Source: Urechis unicinctus (taxonomy: Eukaryota; Annelida; Polychaeta; Xenopneusta; Urechidae). From it: a stretch of DNA of 64,000 bases. This document shows, one piece after another, positions 34,301 to 59,700 of the stretch. The stretch covers positions 11,413,091 to 11,477,090 of the forward strand of contig CM067346.1 in the NCBI GenBank assembly GCA_034190875.2, read 5' to 3'. Numbering within the stretch: position 1 is the stretch's first letter; every line of letters begins with the position of its first letter. The position numbers and the translations under genes were made by a program. The notes beneath the pieces were generated by a model. That model did no database searches. It saw nothing but the letters and a program-made list of their open reading frames with translations, and was not told where the DNA came from.

Positions 34301-37300
34301 TCAGATTTAAAATTGGAACATTATCTCTAAAAATATGAATGTAGCAACTTTGCTAACAGAGTGAAGGGTGCGTCATTATATAATGCTATGTTCGTTGTGT
34401 GTCAGTACGTGAAACGTGGCATCTTGTTACATTCAATTAAGAATAACGTAATCATAAATTAATTTCTTTGATCGATTTGCACAGCACGATATTCAAGTTA
34501 GGATAAAATGGTCAGCTTGACTTGCAAGATTTAGCTTGAAAGGCAAGAGTAGCATTTTTGAGTTGTTATTGTCGTATTGTTTTTAGTAAGCCTGATTTGC
34601 TTAGTTGTTTGCAGACAGAATGACACCGAGACCAAACAGTCGTAACGAATAACAAATTACCTTGCATTCAATCGTGATTTAGATGTAAGAGACTTATTGA
34701 ATCCGCATATGGTAACTATGTAGTGGTCATTTGATGAGGATATGACACGGTCGAATCGGTGAATAAATGATTATTCATTCATATTAGCTGCTATGGCCGT
34801 CGGTTTTCTGTGGCCAGTGATGTTTAATCAATCCTTCGCAAGCCAACACACTTCCAAGATTGATATACCTCATTAAATATTGGTTGTTGACATCGTTTAA
34901 AGTCACTATATCCACTTGCATGGAATCACGCAACGGAATTTTCTAAACCATGACATAAAAGAGTACGCGTGTGAGAGATTCATAATTGTTGTAATTTCTA
35001 TCATAGCCAATTTTCTATTTCGAACTCGTGTTAACAATCGGTAATAGTAACTCTTCCATCATCATCCACCATCTTAAACAATAACCGGCTATTGAGAGCG
35101 GTACTACCTCTATTGTTCTGAACACGACGGGATATTGCAGCAATGCTATCTGCTATAGTTAAGAACTGTAATACATCACAGTCTTTTTATAACCACCTAC
35201 CGCATTGCTAAAGATTCTTATGAATTGCCTTTGGGCTGAAGCGTGGTGAAGGGTTGTATTATCATGTCCATTTGAGTTCCAAGTACTTCTACTTTGTCAT
35301 GACAAAAGGGCATTGATCAATGTATTGAACGAAATGGTTATTGTTTCAATTGTTGTAGATCATAAAGACAACTATTAAGTGCATCATATGTCTATATCAC
35401 ATATATTGCATATAAAATGACTAAACAAATAGCGGTACATTCAGGAAAAAATTGATATGGTACAACGGTGAATTACATGCTATAGCAGTTTACAATGCAG
35501 CAATAAATTAAGCAGATGGGATAACCTTTCTCATAGTTTTAGACCTGTCGGTTTGGCTCTATATTTACTATTCGCACCGACGGGATCTACATTCGCACCA
35601 ACCACAGGATGTCATTAAAAGAACCCTTCTTAAAATATCTCACTATCATCGATTGGCCGAGTGGCTTTACCCATTTGCTAGTACATCAATCCGAGCCACC
35701 AGGGAGTCATTTAGTGCAACAGGAAAAACAGCACTGGCCTAGTAAAACCAAGTGGACGGTTGATATTCAGCCCACTCCTACATCTATCTAATTTGTCATC
35801 AGCGAGATATAAGCCCATGTTTGTTTTTCATGGGCACTGTTTCATTTATAGTCCTGGCTATATATAGTCACGGCGTTGTGTTGACCATATTTAGTCACGA
35901 CGTTGTGTGGACCATATTGTCTTTGGGCGAGGCTAGATGCGGTGAAAACGCTTCGGTCGAAATCTCCTGGTAACAGTGTTTGAAAAAAACTATGTCTCCA
36001 TTAACATCAACTGGTGTTGCGTGACACTAACATGACAAACTTACTTTTAAGTTCAAACCAAATGCTGGGCACGTCAGATTATTTATGCGTCTGCATATAC
36101 GTATTGCGAGCTATATCACACCACTAGTGTAAAACTAGCCTCACTAGGGAAGATGTCTTCAAACAGGCGTTGGGCCGCTGATGCAGCAGATAAAGTCACA
36201 ATATGGGGTTATGACTTCAGTGACTTATGGTCTTTCTGACGAAAGGAAAACGTACTAAGCTGTGCGATGCATCAAATTAAACTAAACCACCTATCGGGCC
36301 ACATTCGATATAGCATCACGCTTTGTTAAACCTGATAAAAGTTGCTTGTGTAAAAAAGCCATCATATTAACGCAGTAATTAAAAATAGGTACAATATCGT
36401 TTCAGTTCAAGCAATTGCCGCCCCAATCCCACCACTTAACGGTCATTCTTGCTACCACGATTCTGCATCATTCCCAACATTATATTTGTTGCTTGTACAT
36501 ACACCAATAAGTATTCAAGCGCTTATAATGAATGCAATTTTGGGATATTTAAATCAAATCGAACGTGTTGGCAATTACTACACTACTGCGATTGTGTATT
36601 AATACCTCGCTATGCAAGCTTATTACAATCCATCCTTGTGGAGCAAACACTCATTGGCGGGCGGATCACTATTAACGTCTACTATTGGCTTGTGCCTGCT
36701 TATGTAAGCAATACAGTACAGCTGCCAAACAACACTCTCACATTATATAGTTCATAATGCGTTGAATGCGTTTACTGCTGTGTGTAATTGTACATCGTCA
36801 AAAATGGTACACGAACAATTTAATAACACATCCACAGGCTGAATGACAACTTCGGCAAATCGTCAGATAATAATATTGGTGACATTTAATTGATACAAGC
36901 CGCCAAAAGCATTTCCTGGGAAACGTTGTTTCGAGCTCGAGTAGCCATATTGATGAACTAATAGTCAATAAAGTAGTACAGATCGGAACCTCAAAGATAT
37001 CGACCAATGCAAAAGTTTTCAAATTCCACCCAAGCGACAAAATTTTTCACTTTATCAGGAACAAAATTTGTTAACTTGATAGTGGAGCTAAGCAATGTTA
37101 AGCAAATAGAAGCGGCATGACTAATTCATGTTAATCTGTTTCTGCTGAAAACAGATTTAAAGTGAGAGCTTCTGGTTTTTAGCAGAACTGTATATTACGT
37201 AATATTACGTCTTGACTGTCATGACACGTACACAAAATTGATATCAAGTATCATGTACATTGATTTAACTTCGTATAGCAATAAATTGCAGGGATAATAG

Positions 37301-40300
37301 TAAAGATGGTGCAGAAAGTGCAGGAAATCGAAATGCTAGCGTTTTATGTGATCTGGGGATATATTTAACCAATCCATTTTTCCCTTTATTTTACGAGTGT
37401 CACTGCAAGGAGCTACTTTCAGAACATAATTCCTAAAGAATAGTTGGCTATACTCAATTGGATTAACCACGGCCAGTTATATAGGGAACACCATATTGCT
37501 TTATTCCCAACAAATTTCTGCCACGGAAAATTGCCATTGTGTACCCTTTAAAACGGACACAAGCGACATATCTCTTGCGAAACAAATCAGGTTAAATTGA
37601 CAATTGGTATGTCTCACTTATTCATGAAAAATGCTTCCAATAAAAGGCATGTACTGAGACCCGACACAAATCATGTGACCTACCATAGCTTCGTTACGCG
37701 ATTACCTTGTCAACTGTCTGCATTACGTTTCAATGTGAATGCCCGCATTTAAAGAATGATATATGATTGTATTATTTGTTGGGTTACAAACATATGATGT
37801 TGAAAACTCTCCCATTTTATCAGCTTAGGCTGTTTACTTCAATACAGTTGTTGAGTCAGATGTTATGTTGGATCATCATGGCTGCAGAAGTGACTTTGTT
37901 CGCCATGGTTAATCATCTGCCCACATCGTTTGATATTGGAAAATACAAACGCCCGAATAAAACAAGTTTCGGTTAATATGCGTACATCAGGTTTATATTT
38001 TACATGTTCGAATGTGTGATGCCTCACAGTAGATTACAGTAAATATGTACTCACACGTATATTTGCACCGAAACGTTTATTCACTTAAAACATGATTCCA
38101 CGTTATGCAATATCATGCAAAATTATTACTTAGTTTTTGGGGGTATTTTGTAATCTTACGCAAACTCACATCTCATTATAATTAAGTGTCTGTTGCAAAA
38201 ACAAAAATAATTCATTGAACGAATGCTTGCAAGGCTCTCCACCTGCCCAAAAAATAGCGAACTACATTATTTAAGGGGTAATGAAACTATTTATTTGCTA
38301 TGAATCTGAACTAAACTTTTGGTCAATGGTGGCTGATATTGAATGTGTGATAAGAGTTGAGTTACATGAGGTTATGTCCGTCGTACAACGCAATAGTGTC
38401 TATCTTTAGCAAAACTACAGTAGCGGTCATTCTATTGAAACACACCGTTTGTTGCCCATATTTATCAATAGTTTTGTAAATAAATCAACCGTAGTTTTGT
38501 TCTGATTGATTAACGGCAGTAGTGGTTTTTTTGTGTAGCTTCTAACACTGAAAGCATCAGCGAAATACTACATTTGATTCTTCAGCACTGATTGATAAAA
38601 GGATGGATTGCAAAAAATCAGTCACGCAGACTATGATGGCGAAGGAAATGTGAATTACTCTTCGGTACTGTGTGACATTAAAAGACAAGTCTATCGGACA
38701 GTGAAGTACAAATTCAGAAGAACGATAAGGAAAATAGTGACATGAGAGCTTAAGCGAAATATTCCTATACAGCTGGAAGAGTGTAAATTTAGTACTAAAC
38801 AACAGGTGCTAATTTTTCCCCGTATGGTGGGCAGCGTGGTGAAACAAAAACAGAACAAGGTAACCACGTTCGTTAGAGAGATGATATATCGAGCTTATAT
38901 CGTCAAAATTCCATAGCACAGGTCATAAATGTTTATAACGTTCCTAAGGTAATGATACAACTATTGGATTCAACACGAGTGAATGTAATGGTTGGGTGCA
39001 CAATCTACTGGCATGTACTGTAGAATCATCGCAAAAGCGTCGTGCTAAATGAGACGACTTTCATTCTTTGGCCACATCTGATCGTGGCTGTCTCCTTTTT
39101 AAGGAATTCAGTCGTCTTGAGGTCAAGGTGATGGAATATTGACGTATGTACACAGCTCCTGAAAGAATCAGGAAATAGTTTCGGCTGTTCATTTACGTAC
39201 CTAATTGTCACCTATAATAATAAACTAACATTGCTACCAAGTTATCATACGATGTAAATAGAACAACTCGTGATATGAGGTGTTCTCTGCAATAACGGAT
39301 GCCCTGCAAATCGCGTCCAAACCGATTACTCAGCTTGTAGATATAGTTAAAATCAATACCGTTAATGAAGTATAAATAATGCTGTACACAACGATGTTGC
39401 ACATTCTCCCATTCTATCATCAGAGGCCGTTTACTGTGAATTTTATTTACGTTACAGTATTAAATGTTATTAATTGAGGCAAGTCAGGAGATTTATTTGA
39501 ATCCTCCGAGGTAGTGCTGTTGTTGTTTTGTGATCCTCATTGCCACAGAAGTAACAATGTTATTTGGTACGTCTTGTTAGGAATTTCGCCCAAAGCGTTA
39601 TTTCTAATCATCTATGAACAACGTTTGATAATGGTGAATACAGTCGTCAGAAAAAAAAGGAGAAATCTCGTCTGAACAGCCTCGAAAACAGATCGTAGTT
39701 ATCAAAGTAATCAACACCTTACCATCATTAGCTCGTTATACGTGCACCGTTTGTAGTATGCGTGCCTTGTGTTTACAATTTGCATGTCCGAATGTGTGGT
39801 GCCACCCTCACTCAAATAAGCAATGAATGCAATATCATGCAAAATGAAGTTTTGTTTCACTTTATATTTTTTATCACTACGACAAGAAACCTTGCATTTC
39901 TGGAAACCTGGCAAACCTGGCAAGGAAATAACGAACTACAATAATCTATTGGTAATTGAGCTATTTATTAGAAATGATGAATCGGAGAAGACGTTTAGTC
40001 AAACATGGCTGAGATTGAGTGTACCACATAACAGAAACAGTATGGGCATAGTATATCCGTCGTAACCATGAAAGCGTCAAACAAACCAGTATATTTTTAA
40101 AAGGCACATTACAAGTAACGAAGAGCAGTCGATATAGAACTATGCATCATGAAGTATCTTTTTGTGTTGTGGTTCGGTGAATCTTAACAGGACAGTAGCA
40201 AACTCAATTTCATTTTATATCTACCTGTATATATAAGCAGGAAACTAATCAAAGCATTGTTCTATTAGGTGCAACGCCCCCTTTATAGATCTCCTTAGAT

Positions 40301-42700
40301 TGTCACCGATGAGTCATTTGCAGGAAGAGTCTAAACTATGATAATTTGTATATTATTCACATTATATTACCCATTGATAATGTTTTTTTATATGAGACGA
40401 GTTCATAAACCCAAAATAACGATAGATGTTTTTGCTATGTAATTATAAGGACTTATAAATAACCTTTGGAAAATGGAACATCGATATGTACCAGATCGCA
40501 ACATGACATATCATTCTTCAGGAATCGGTTGACCTTTAGTATATATATATAGAATTACACTTTTCGATGGATAACAGAGCACAAAGTTTGAAACACAAAG
40601 TTTGTTGTCTATTTGTAAGCACATAAGGACATTCGCTTTATAAGCACGAATGGCGAACTCATTCGTCTTAATCGATAACTAGATGGATATCATTAAATGA
40701 GATATGCATACCATGATACCTAGGGCGAATATGAATTAATCTTCCGTTTGACAATCACAATTCGCCGTTTGCAGTGAGTGCTGGCTACTTGTTTGCGGAT
40801 CGATAAATGATACCACGTGTTACGGTGTTAATTTGACAATATTAGAGCTCCAGTCTCAACACGATTTCATTGCGTTTGATTTTGTCGAATCCGTCATGTT
40901 GTTGTAAATATAGACATACCAACAATTGAATTTCGCGATTAAATGTACGCGGAACAAACTATCATAATATATTTGATAAACGTAAGAATATATCTTCATA
41001 CGCTACCACCTTTCCAAATCGTTCGCTTTGCTCACCCTACACGTCAGCACAGACTATTTAGTATTCGAAAAGCTCCAACAAAATTAGGGAGCGGCTGCAT
41101 ATTTTCGCGTTAGCGTTCTTTACAGTAGCAGCTAGTGACCAACAGCACTTCTGCAATGAAAACATCGCTTTCAACAGAGAGTTTGCCATATGAAAAAATG
41201 TATTGAAGTTCAACATCTGATCAATTGCTGTACATCCCTTTGTAATCACAATCTATTGGTATGTACTGATGAATCATCAATACATCGTCGCGGCAAATGA
41301 GACCTTTTATGACGACTTTCACTTCTATAGCTGTATCATTGTCGTGAATGTTACTCACAAGTGACAGCTGCTTTCGTTTCCTAGGAAGGAAATCAGTCGT
41401 CTTGAAGTGAAGGTGATTGGTCAGAATATTGACGTATGCAGACAGCTCCTAAGCGACTTGGGTGTTAGTTTCGGCCGTTCATTTATGAAGCTTATTCTTA
41501 CCGGTTATTGAAAACTGGCATAACTACCGAGACATTATACGATGAGGATCGAACAACTCCTAATGAGATATGTTCTCTTTGATAACTATATAAATCCGAT
41601 AACTCCGCTTGTTAAACTCATATATATCTTTAATGAAGGATAATTGATGATGTACACAATGTAATGTAACATGGTAGGAGTGGTATTGACCTACTGACAA
41701 TAACAACGGATTCAGCCGTGCGAATATTGGAAGTTGCAACGCATGTACACATACAGACGTCATTGATGACGTATACTCTGACCGCCTGCTGTCGGCGTAT
41801 GCATCTATGCCTATGACATTCATACATTTGTCAATATGTGCAACACTGTAACATGTGGACCAGATACACTTCCATATTTAACCCCTGTATATTATAGCAT
41901 TTGGGCCGTTCATGATCAAGCATGGTATATTATTTTGATTAGTTCATTCTTGCTCAACGCTGAACGAATTTCCGATGTGATTAATGACCCCTAGGTTCAC
42001 ATTACAGATCATGTTAATGGAATATATTTGTGATACGGCTAATTAGGTTGTTGATCAGGTAATACAATGGAGGAGGGCGAGAACCTTCCTGAAAAACTTT
42101 GTACACATATTGGGAGAATAACATATAAAAGCACATATGATGTGAATTTGAATCAAACGAACAAGGAACCAGAGCGACATACAAAATTTGAAAGTAGGAA
42201 GTTATGACACTCATTAATAGGCTGTTATAATATATTTCAAATGCACGGCATGCTAAATAATTGTAATCAAATGCATCATCTAAAACAGAGCCGGTTATCT
42301 TTATGGGATCCTATTCTGAGTATCTAATTTGCATTCGATATGCGGAGTATCATGAGTAATTATCTATCCCCATAGTTTAGGCAAGCACGACATATTTGCT
42401 TCTTTGTACTAGGTAGAGTTAGCATGAAGATTGGAAGAAAATGTACAATATAACGCCGTAAGAGACATTGATGTGGTAGGGTTCTACTTTTATTCAGAAG
42501 ACGATGTTCACAGTGTGGCATATTCGTTTAGTCATCATGATTGGAATACATATGACCCTATTGGTTTCTGCGATGATGTATTTATAGCCCGTTTCCTCTC
42601 ATGTCACACAAACACTGCTCACAAGTACCTCGTTAGGTCGAATGCTATGAGCTTTGAAAGCAATTGTACTGGTTGTTATTAAACGGTATACCCGCCAAAT
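34301..42700. repeat. Long-period repeat cluster, segment II
   Basis: The most complete cycle: block 1 (34300-34560), S (34910-35190), 2 (35225-35285), 3 (35530-35860), 4 (35990-36200), 5 (36410-36740), 6 (36880-37060), 7 (37480-37600), 8 (37650-37790), 9 (37800-37970), 10 (37980-38170), 11 (38270-38420), 13-14 (38400-38600), the 23620-like block (38740-38880), 17 (39010-39240), 18 (39225-39420), a second 9 (39410-39650), 10 (39760-39900), 11 (39950-40230), 12 (40255-40440), 13 (40500-40690), 15 (40835-40980), 16 (41000-41250), a second 17 (41250-41500), 18 (41520-41650), 19 (41730-41830), 20 (41870-42070), 21 (42265-42420) and 22 (42425-42680). Blocks 9-11 and 17-18 appear twice. No convincing gene. 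Confidence 0.75.
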
Positions 42701-44039
42701 TGCAGCAAAGGTGCTTATCATCTGACGTTACCAATATTATAACGCTTAATTTCCATAAGGTACTGCTGTTAGACGCATTTGGAAAGGTAGATTAATTTTA
42801 TCAAATATTGACCCCTTCGCTGATGACAGGAAATTTCTCTCTTTCGCACAAGCCGTTTACCTGATTATGAAATGAAATGGCAATGTAGGCTTTCACTTGC
42901 AACTCACCTTATTGCTGTAAGATTCAAATACACTGTGTAAGCTGAACTGAAGCATGGGGAAGAATTCTGTCCGTTTGACCGGCGATTCGCAAAGGTATTT
43001 CTTCTTCTTTATAACAAAAGATAATTGATCCAACGAGTTGGCAATGTCTACACTGCAGCAAGTATGAAAATTATATCTTACAATGCACGCTTCTGTAAAC
43101 CATCTTTGTAGAGCTCGTACTCATTAACGTCCTCGTCATAGGTTCTGAGGCGATGGAGCGGCAGCGGATGTGGTAGTTAATGGGCCTTTGTGACATTGAT
43201 ATAACACGAGCAGCCTACAGGCATTGCCTTAGAAACTTTGTAACGCACCCGCGTAGTCATATTAAAGATGCATTATTCGGCAATTTTTGTTTTGCTTCTA
43301 TTTTTGTGTAGCTACAATGACTCGTTTATATTCCTTACATCTAACAGGGAACACTAAATCCTAAATCAATTAAGGCGCACTGTAAACAGCCTCCGAATTT
43401 GGTTGTATCGCTCAAACTCAGCCTCTGATGTATTGTTAAGTCTACCGTGTGCATATTTGGGTTAAAATTCACGTCCCTTCAAAAATAAGGCCATAAACAT
43501 AGCTGGGGTCACCGATAGGACAGTTTTTGGATACCATTACTAACCTAAGAGGGAATCGATCGATGAATTTTTTTTCAGAGCAGAATTTGGATGATTTTTG
43601 ATGAAATGCACATTTAAAGAACAAACAGCCAATATGGTAACGACCAATAAGATGACATTGACACAAGCGATGAATTTCGTCCGAAGATAATTCGGCTGAT
43701 TAGGTGTTTTCATGAAGAATGCTTTCTCTTAAAGGCATATACTGAACCCCCGACACACATAATGTGACCTGCATTAGCAACGTCCATATATTTGGAGTAC
43801 GTGATTGCATCGTTGCTGTATGTATTATTTTTCAATGTTGCCTCTTTGTAGGGGATGAATTATATTGGGATTGTTTTTTTTGGGCTCAGCATAACACAAC
43901 GCCATAGAATTGTACTATCTCCCATTTAATCAGCTAAGGCTGTTTACTATACAAAAAAATCGTTACTGTATAAAATGTCTGTAATTGAGGCTGATCGGGA
44001 GATATATCCGTTTAGGCAATACTGCTGTTTTTCTATTCT
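42701..44039. repeat. Long-period repeat cluster, segment III (left part)
   Basis: Diverged copies of block 2 (42935-43030), 5 (43040-43130), 6 (43190-43270), 7 (43650-43720), 8 (43735-43880) and 9 (43915-44039). Blocks 3 and 4 are missing. Block 9 is cut at about 44039 inside the stretch that elsewhere continues to CCACAGAAGTGAC, marking the insertion of the DNA transposon to the right. Confidence 0.7.
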
Positions 44040-46496
44040 CACAATCCACCTGCGTGCTTTCTGACAGATGTGCTCGCTGCGCAATGCGAGTACAGATGAC
44101 AAGTTAAACTTCGAACGTGAGTAGGAATCGTGTGTAACGTCGTATGGGCTAAGGTATCAAACTTCGTCAATATGGAAACTTATCATAATTCTTAATTGCA
44201 TGTAACGTGCAAGGTGAATAAAGTGCAAAATCAAATATCTTTGTTTTACTGGGATTCAAGTCAGCTGGTAACCACTACCGCGCGGTGAGTTGCGCCCACA
44301 AGAGTTCATCCTTTCCCAGCAAGCCACACTGGAGAAAAACTTGACAGATAGCTGTCAACAGGCTTGCTGTTGATGGAAAGTTGTGGTCACCTAACACAAC
44401 GGCAATTGTGCTCTTGCCACTGCTAACAATCTCGTAGCCCCAAAAGAACAGTGGGTTGGGATCATGAAAAACCAGACTTGTTTTCCACACGGTAGCCTCT
44501 TACTATGAGAAAGAAATCAAAATTCAGGAACAGGACTTTCACTGTTTTGCAGCCATCCAAAGGCAACTTATTAAGACGACATACAGCAGCAAAGGTTTTT
44601 TTAACTCTTGTTTTTCACCATAAAATAGTCTATGAATCTTTAAATTTATATTTGAAAACTTTACATTCACAATCTGCCATTATGTATCATGATTAATTGA
44701 CAATATCATATGTGTTTCAGGCAGAATAATCCATTGAAGAGTTGTCAACAATTGTGGAAATTGTGGCGGTTGAAGTGGAGCATGAAGACTTTCTAGAGCA
44801 TGTACGTATTAACATACTATAAAGGGCTGTGTGTTAAAATGAAATTTTTTGCATAATTTCATTGTTCTTAGTGGCATTTACTTATGTCTTTGTTTATATT
44901 TCAAAATCATGATGGTAAACAGCTTGTGAAAAAAGATGTGAAAATTAAACATCGCATTAGCATTACTATTATGTAACTCGATCTGACCATGACTGAATGC
45001 AAACACTTGGGGCTGGTCTGTTAGTTTCTTCATTTGGCAACTGTATTGTCACACACCATGAATTTGAAGACATGACGAAAGAGTACAGACAAGCTAAGAA
45101 AGTGGAGGAAGACAATGTCTTCACTTGGTGTATCTTGATATCCCAGGAATTGGAGATCAAATTCAACAGAGACAATGCGAGAGAAAACAGCTCCACGCTT
45201 TAGTGACTTTACCAACATCCAAATGGTCCTGGATTATACAGAACTATTTATTAAGACACCGGGGACATTGGAAAACCAACAACAACAACATTCAAATTGT
45301 AACCACCACAGCAGAGTAAAATTTCTGGTTGGGAAGAGTCCTACTGCTTCTATTATCTATGTGTCTGACATGGTTGGAGGGGGGTGGGGGTGTGTCAGGC
45401 ATAACAAAGAATCAGATGTATTGATGCAGGCACTTGATGCTGGTGACAGAGGTTATGCTATTGCAGAAGATTTGCCCCCAGGAGTCAAACTACTAATTTC
45501 CCCATTTAAAAACTAAACAACAGACCAACTCGTATGCTTTTTGAGCTTGCTATGAGGGTCATTAAGTGAAAATGGAAATGCTTAACAATTATACAAACAT
45601 TTTCAAAGCATTTGCATTCCTTGTCAACTTCAAATGGCCATTTGTGACGCTTTTTAAATTACCTTTGTACAAATTGTAACACGTGTATATATCCATATCA
45701 TTTTTACTCTCAATTGGCTTTATTGTGGCTGTATCACACTCCCAACCTGTAAAATGTTTTTTTGTGCTCAGACTTGATGACTACATGAATTGTTTTTGTA
45801 CAAAGTTATAGCATACCTTTCCTTTTCAATTTAATCTTAAAACTTAAATATCTATGTTCATGCTTTTAATATTGATGTTAATAAGCTAAATTGTTTACAT
45901 GCCCACATGAAGTTTGTGTATTAAATAAAATAGATTTATACCCTTAAGGTTGTATATATATCAAGCCATAACTGCTTCATTATTCGTATCACAGTTAATA
46001 ACTTTTAAAGTCTTTGTAACCAACAACAGATACGCTGCTCAAACACACTGTAATATGTAACGATTCACAGACTACAAGCCAATAAAAAAAAAAAACGTTT
46101 ATTCTAACATAGAACACTTTAATACATATTTACATGACAATCTTATGTCGCACCAACAATACAATTTTAGTACATTAACTTGTGTCAAACCAATGCACAT
46201 TTAAACAGCCAGTTTCACAACAAATCTCATATTAATAATACTCACTATACATAACAAATACGTATTCATAAACTCAAAAATACATTTTCATAACAAACTC
46301 ATCCCATCAAAACACATTTCAATGAATTTGTCACACCTGAATAATTGTTCAGTAGCATATGTCACGTGCCCACACACACTTTGGACAAAACCACTCCTCG
46401 CCCTCCTCCAATTAAATGTTATCAATTCACTTTTTCAAACGTGTGTTATCTAACGATTTTCAACACAACACCTGACCGTAGAAGACGAAGCACAAA
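44040..46496 (+). mobile_element. Decayed DNA transposon inserted in the repeat cluster (about 2.5 kb)
   Basis: Sequence unlike any other part of the cluster separates block 9 (ends 44039) from a stretch matching 58980-59010 (resumes at 46497, ATTCACTTAACGAC). It contains the transposase fragment at 44997-45516 and a candidate CAG acceptor at 44720 followed by a short open segment. A minus-strand frame at 44275-44490 and an AATAAA followed by an A-run at 46081-46094 also lie inside. Terminal repeats were not found by eye, so the exact ends are inferred from the interrupted host repeat. Confidence 0.6.
44997..45516 (+). pseudogene. DDE_Tnp_4-type transposase fragment
   Basis: The first frame (to about 45170) ends in VFTWCILISQELEIKF, resembling the end of an HTH_4-type region. 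A frameshift leads to FTNIQMVLDYTELFIKTPGT (first catalytic Asp), VKFLVGKSPTASIIYVSDM, and AGDRGYAIAEDLPPG around the second Asp, ending at a stop after LLISPFKN. The C-terminal third with the catalytic Glu is absent. It is a different family member from the one at 16865-17790, with low residue identity. Inactive. Confidence 0.75.
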
Positions 46497-56799
<10,303 letters not shown>

Positions 56800-59700
56800 G
56801 AATTGCATACAATATCTAAAGAATATGATTAATGCAAGTTTGCTGTAAGAAGATGGGTAGGATCATATAATATGCTATGTTTGTTATGTGTCAGTTTCTT
56901 AAACTTGGCATGTTACCCTATAGAGCAACGGATTTATAATTGTTTTAAATTAATAGATCTGCACAACGTGATATTGGAGGTTTTAAAAAAATGGTAAGAT
57001 AGACACGCAGGACGTAGCTCGGAAAGCATGTACAGGATGTCTTCATTTGATACTGTCAATTTAAGCAAAATGCTATGATGTCGACTGTATGCCGATAAAC
57101 AAATACTTTTGAAGTCATGGCTGGATTCATACGTCCGTTCATGCTGCAGACACGTTGTCGAACAGGCCGTTAACGCAATCAGGACATGACACTGCACAGC
57201 AGGCTTTCATTGGCAACTTAATAAACACAGAGAGTTGCGTTGAATCTCATTTAAAGAAACAATATAGTCACCAGGGTTTTAATTTAATACGGTACTTTAA
57301 AATCAGCGATGTGTAGGCTCGCCTGGGATAGCCCACGATCACGCTGAATATACCTACATAACTCTCGTCATCTGCTGTCCTTTCAAGTTTCTAAATCCAC
57401 TAACAAGGCATCACGCACTAAATCGTTCACAACTATGATATTATAGTTTATCGCGTGTGAGAGACACGCGATTAAACTGCCAGGGATGTGTACGCACACC
57501 TGCAACAGCCCACACGCGAGCACGCTGAATATACCTCAATAAATAACTTTATTTGTTGCCCATTAATATCTCTTTATCCCTTTGCATGTCATCACGCACC
57601 AGATGGTTGAAGACTATGATGTAACATTGTTTTGTTTGTGAGAGATTCGTAATTGCTCATTGGAACAATTTCCATTTGTGCTCATATGAACAAAATCTAA
57701 AGCAGTAACCGACTGTTGGGAGCGATGTGACTTCTGTTGTTCTGAGCAAGATGATTTAGTATAGCCGGGCAGTTGGTCGCTAATTGATCAATGTATTGAG
57801 CGACATGATTGCTGTTGATCATTATAAAAGGTATTAAGTACAGTGTATGTCTCGTTTCTATACCCGGTATTGCATATATTATAGAGGTACATACATGCAA
57901 ATAGTGATATGTGCCACATGGTTCATGTTATCATGCCCTCAATAAATGAAGCAGACAAGTTTTACTTTTGTCATGGTATTAGGCCTGGCGGTTTGGCTCT
58001 ATATTTACTACACGGTGTGTACATTCACGGCAGCTGATGCTGATGGCACAAAAGTAATTTCATAGCACATTATAAGGCTTGATCACAATAGAGCGGCAAT
58101 GGATGTGGGTGTAAATGGGCTTTAGTTGCATTTAATTGACACAAATAGCCTCAAAGCGTTACTTAGGAAGCGTTGTTACGACTCCGTGGTAATCATATTA
58201 ATGAACAAACAGTTCGGATCGTTATATCAGAATTGTCAACCAATAAGAGGAAACCAGCACAAGTGATATATATATCTTGCTCTAAAAGGCATGCACCGAC
58301 AAAAATCATGTGACTCACATGAGCAACGTACACATATTCTTGGTATGTAATAACTTTGTTGCTGTCTGCATTATTGTTTAATGTGATTGTTTTGTAAGGG
58401 ATGATATATGGTTGGAGTATTTTCTGGGTTCCGCTTAATACGGCAATGAAATGTTGCACAATCCACTATTTTATCACCTCTTGCTGCTAAATCAAATATT
58501 TTTACTGTACAATAAGATGTGGCAGGTCATCAGATATATGCATTTGATTCCATTGAGGCAGCGCTGGGGTTTTGTTTTATCTTCATAGCCGCAGAAGTGA
58601 CCTTTGGCATCGGTAGTACTTACTGTCGTTGGTGCATACAGTGGCCTGTACAAAAATAGATATATCGCCTAGACAGCCTTGCCAACACATTTGGGTTGGT
58701 CAAATTATTCACCTACTCACCTACGCATTTTGTTGTATGAGTACATAGGGTTTTAAATGTGCATGCTCGAATGTGTGATGCCACCCGTACTCACGAAAGG
58801 TAGATTACACTAAATATGTCCTTATATCTATATATGCACCGACACGTTTATTGGCTTAAAATGCGCTTCCAATGAATGTAATATCATGCAAAATGATGAT
58901 TTAGTAACTTTGTGTTTGTTATGCTTGCACAGAGAAACATCTTACGATAATTATGTACCGGTATTTGTACTAAATACATTCACTTAATGACCTTGTAAAA
59001 CATACTAGCAGGTCTCGATCCTTGTCACCAAAATGGAGAATTTCCATAATCTAGGGGTAGTCGAACAATTAATTGATAATGAAGAATCTGAACTGAATGT
59101 TTGGCTGATATTGAGTATAGTGCATAAGAGGCATAGTATGTCTATGAGGGCGTCAAACAAGCCAGCATATTTTCAAAGGGTACATTTTGTAGCTACATGT
59201 AAATATATATAGCCACCTAATCAAAACAATTCCACTATCTGGGGCAACTTCAATTATACAAATCTCTTAAAGCTAACCTATGATAATCATTGTTATTAGT
59301 CACATTATATTGCCAATTAATGCTGTGTTGTGATATGAGAGGAGTTCATAAATCCTAACAAAGATAAAACTTTGCTATGCTTCAGTAATTATCAGGAATG
59401 GTATAAGTTATTGCGGCGCTAAGTACATGGAGGTGGTATCGTCAATGTAGCTAATGATTAGATTCAATACGAGGTATCGTATTTGTTAGGTAACTAGCGT
59501 GACACAAATACGAATGCATTCATGTCGCAAGGTCACCATAATAATTCTGAGGCATTTAGCAGATGAATAACAGCATTATTGGAATTGCTTTATAAGGAGA
59601 CTCACAAACGCATCTTCAGGCATAAAACTGTTCTTACCATGCGAGAGATAATAGTCAAGATGAAACCTATTTCATGTCGTAAGGGTTTGTTGATGCTACT

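Noticed and set aside
44275-44490. Minus-strand ORF with GKSTIAVVLG, like a P-loop
   Set aside because: The preceding residues do not fit a Walker A motif, and no ATPase motifs follow. Kept only as an unassigned piece of the 44.0-46.5 kb insertion.
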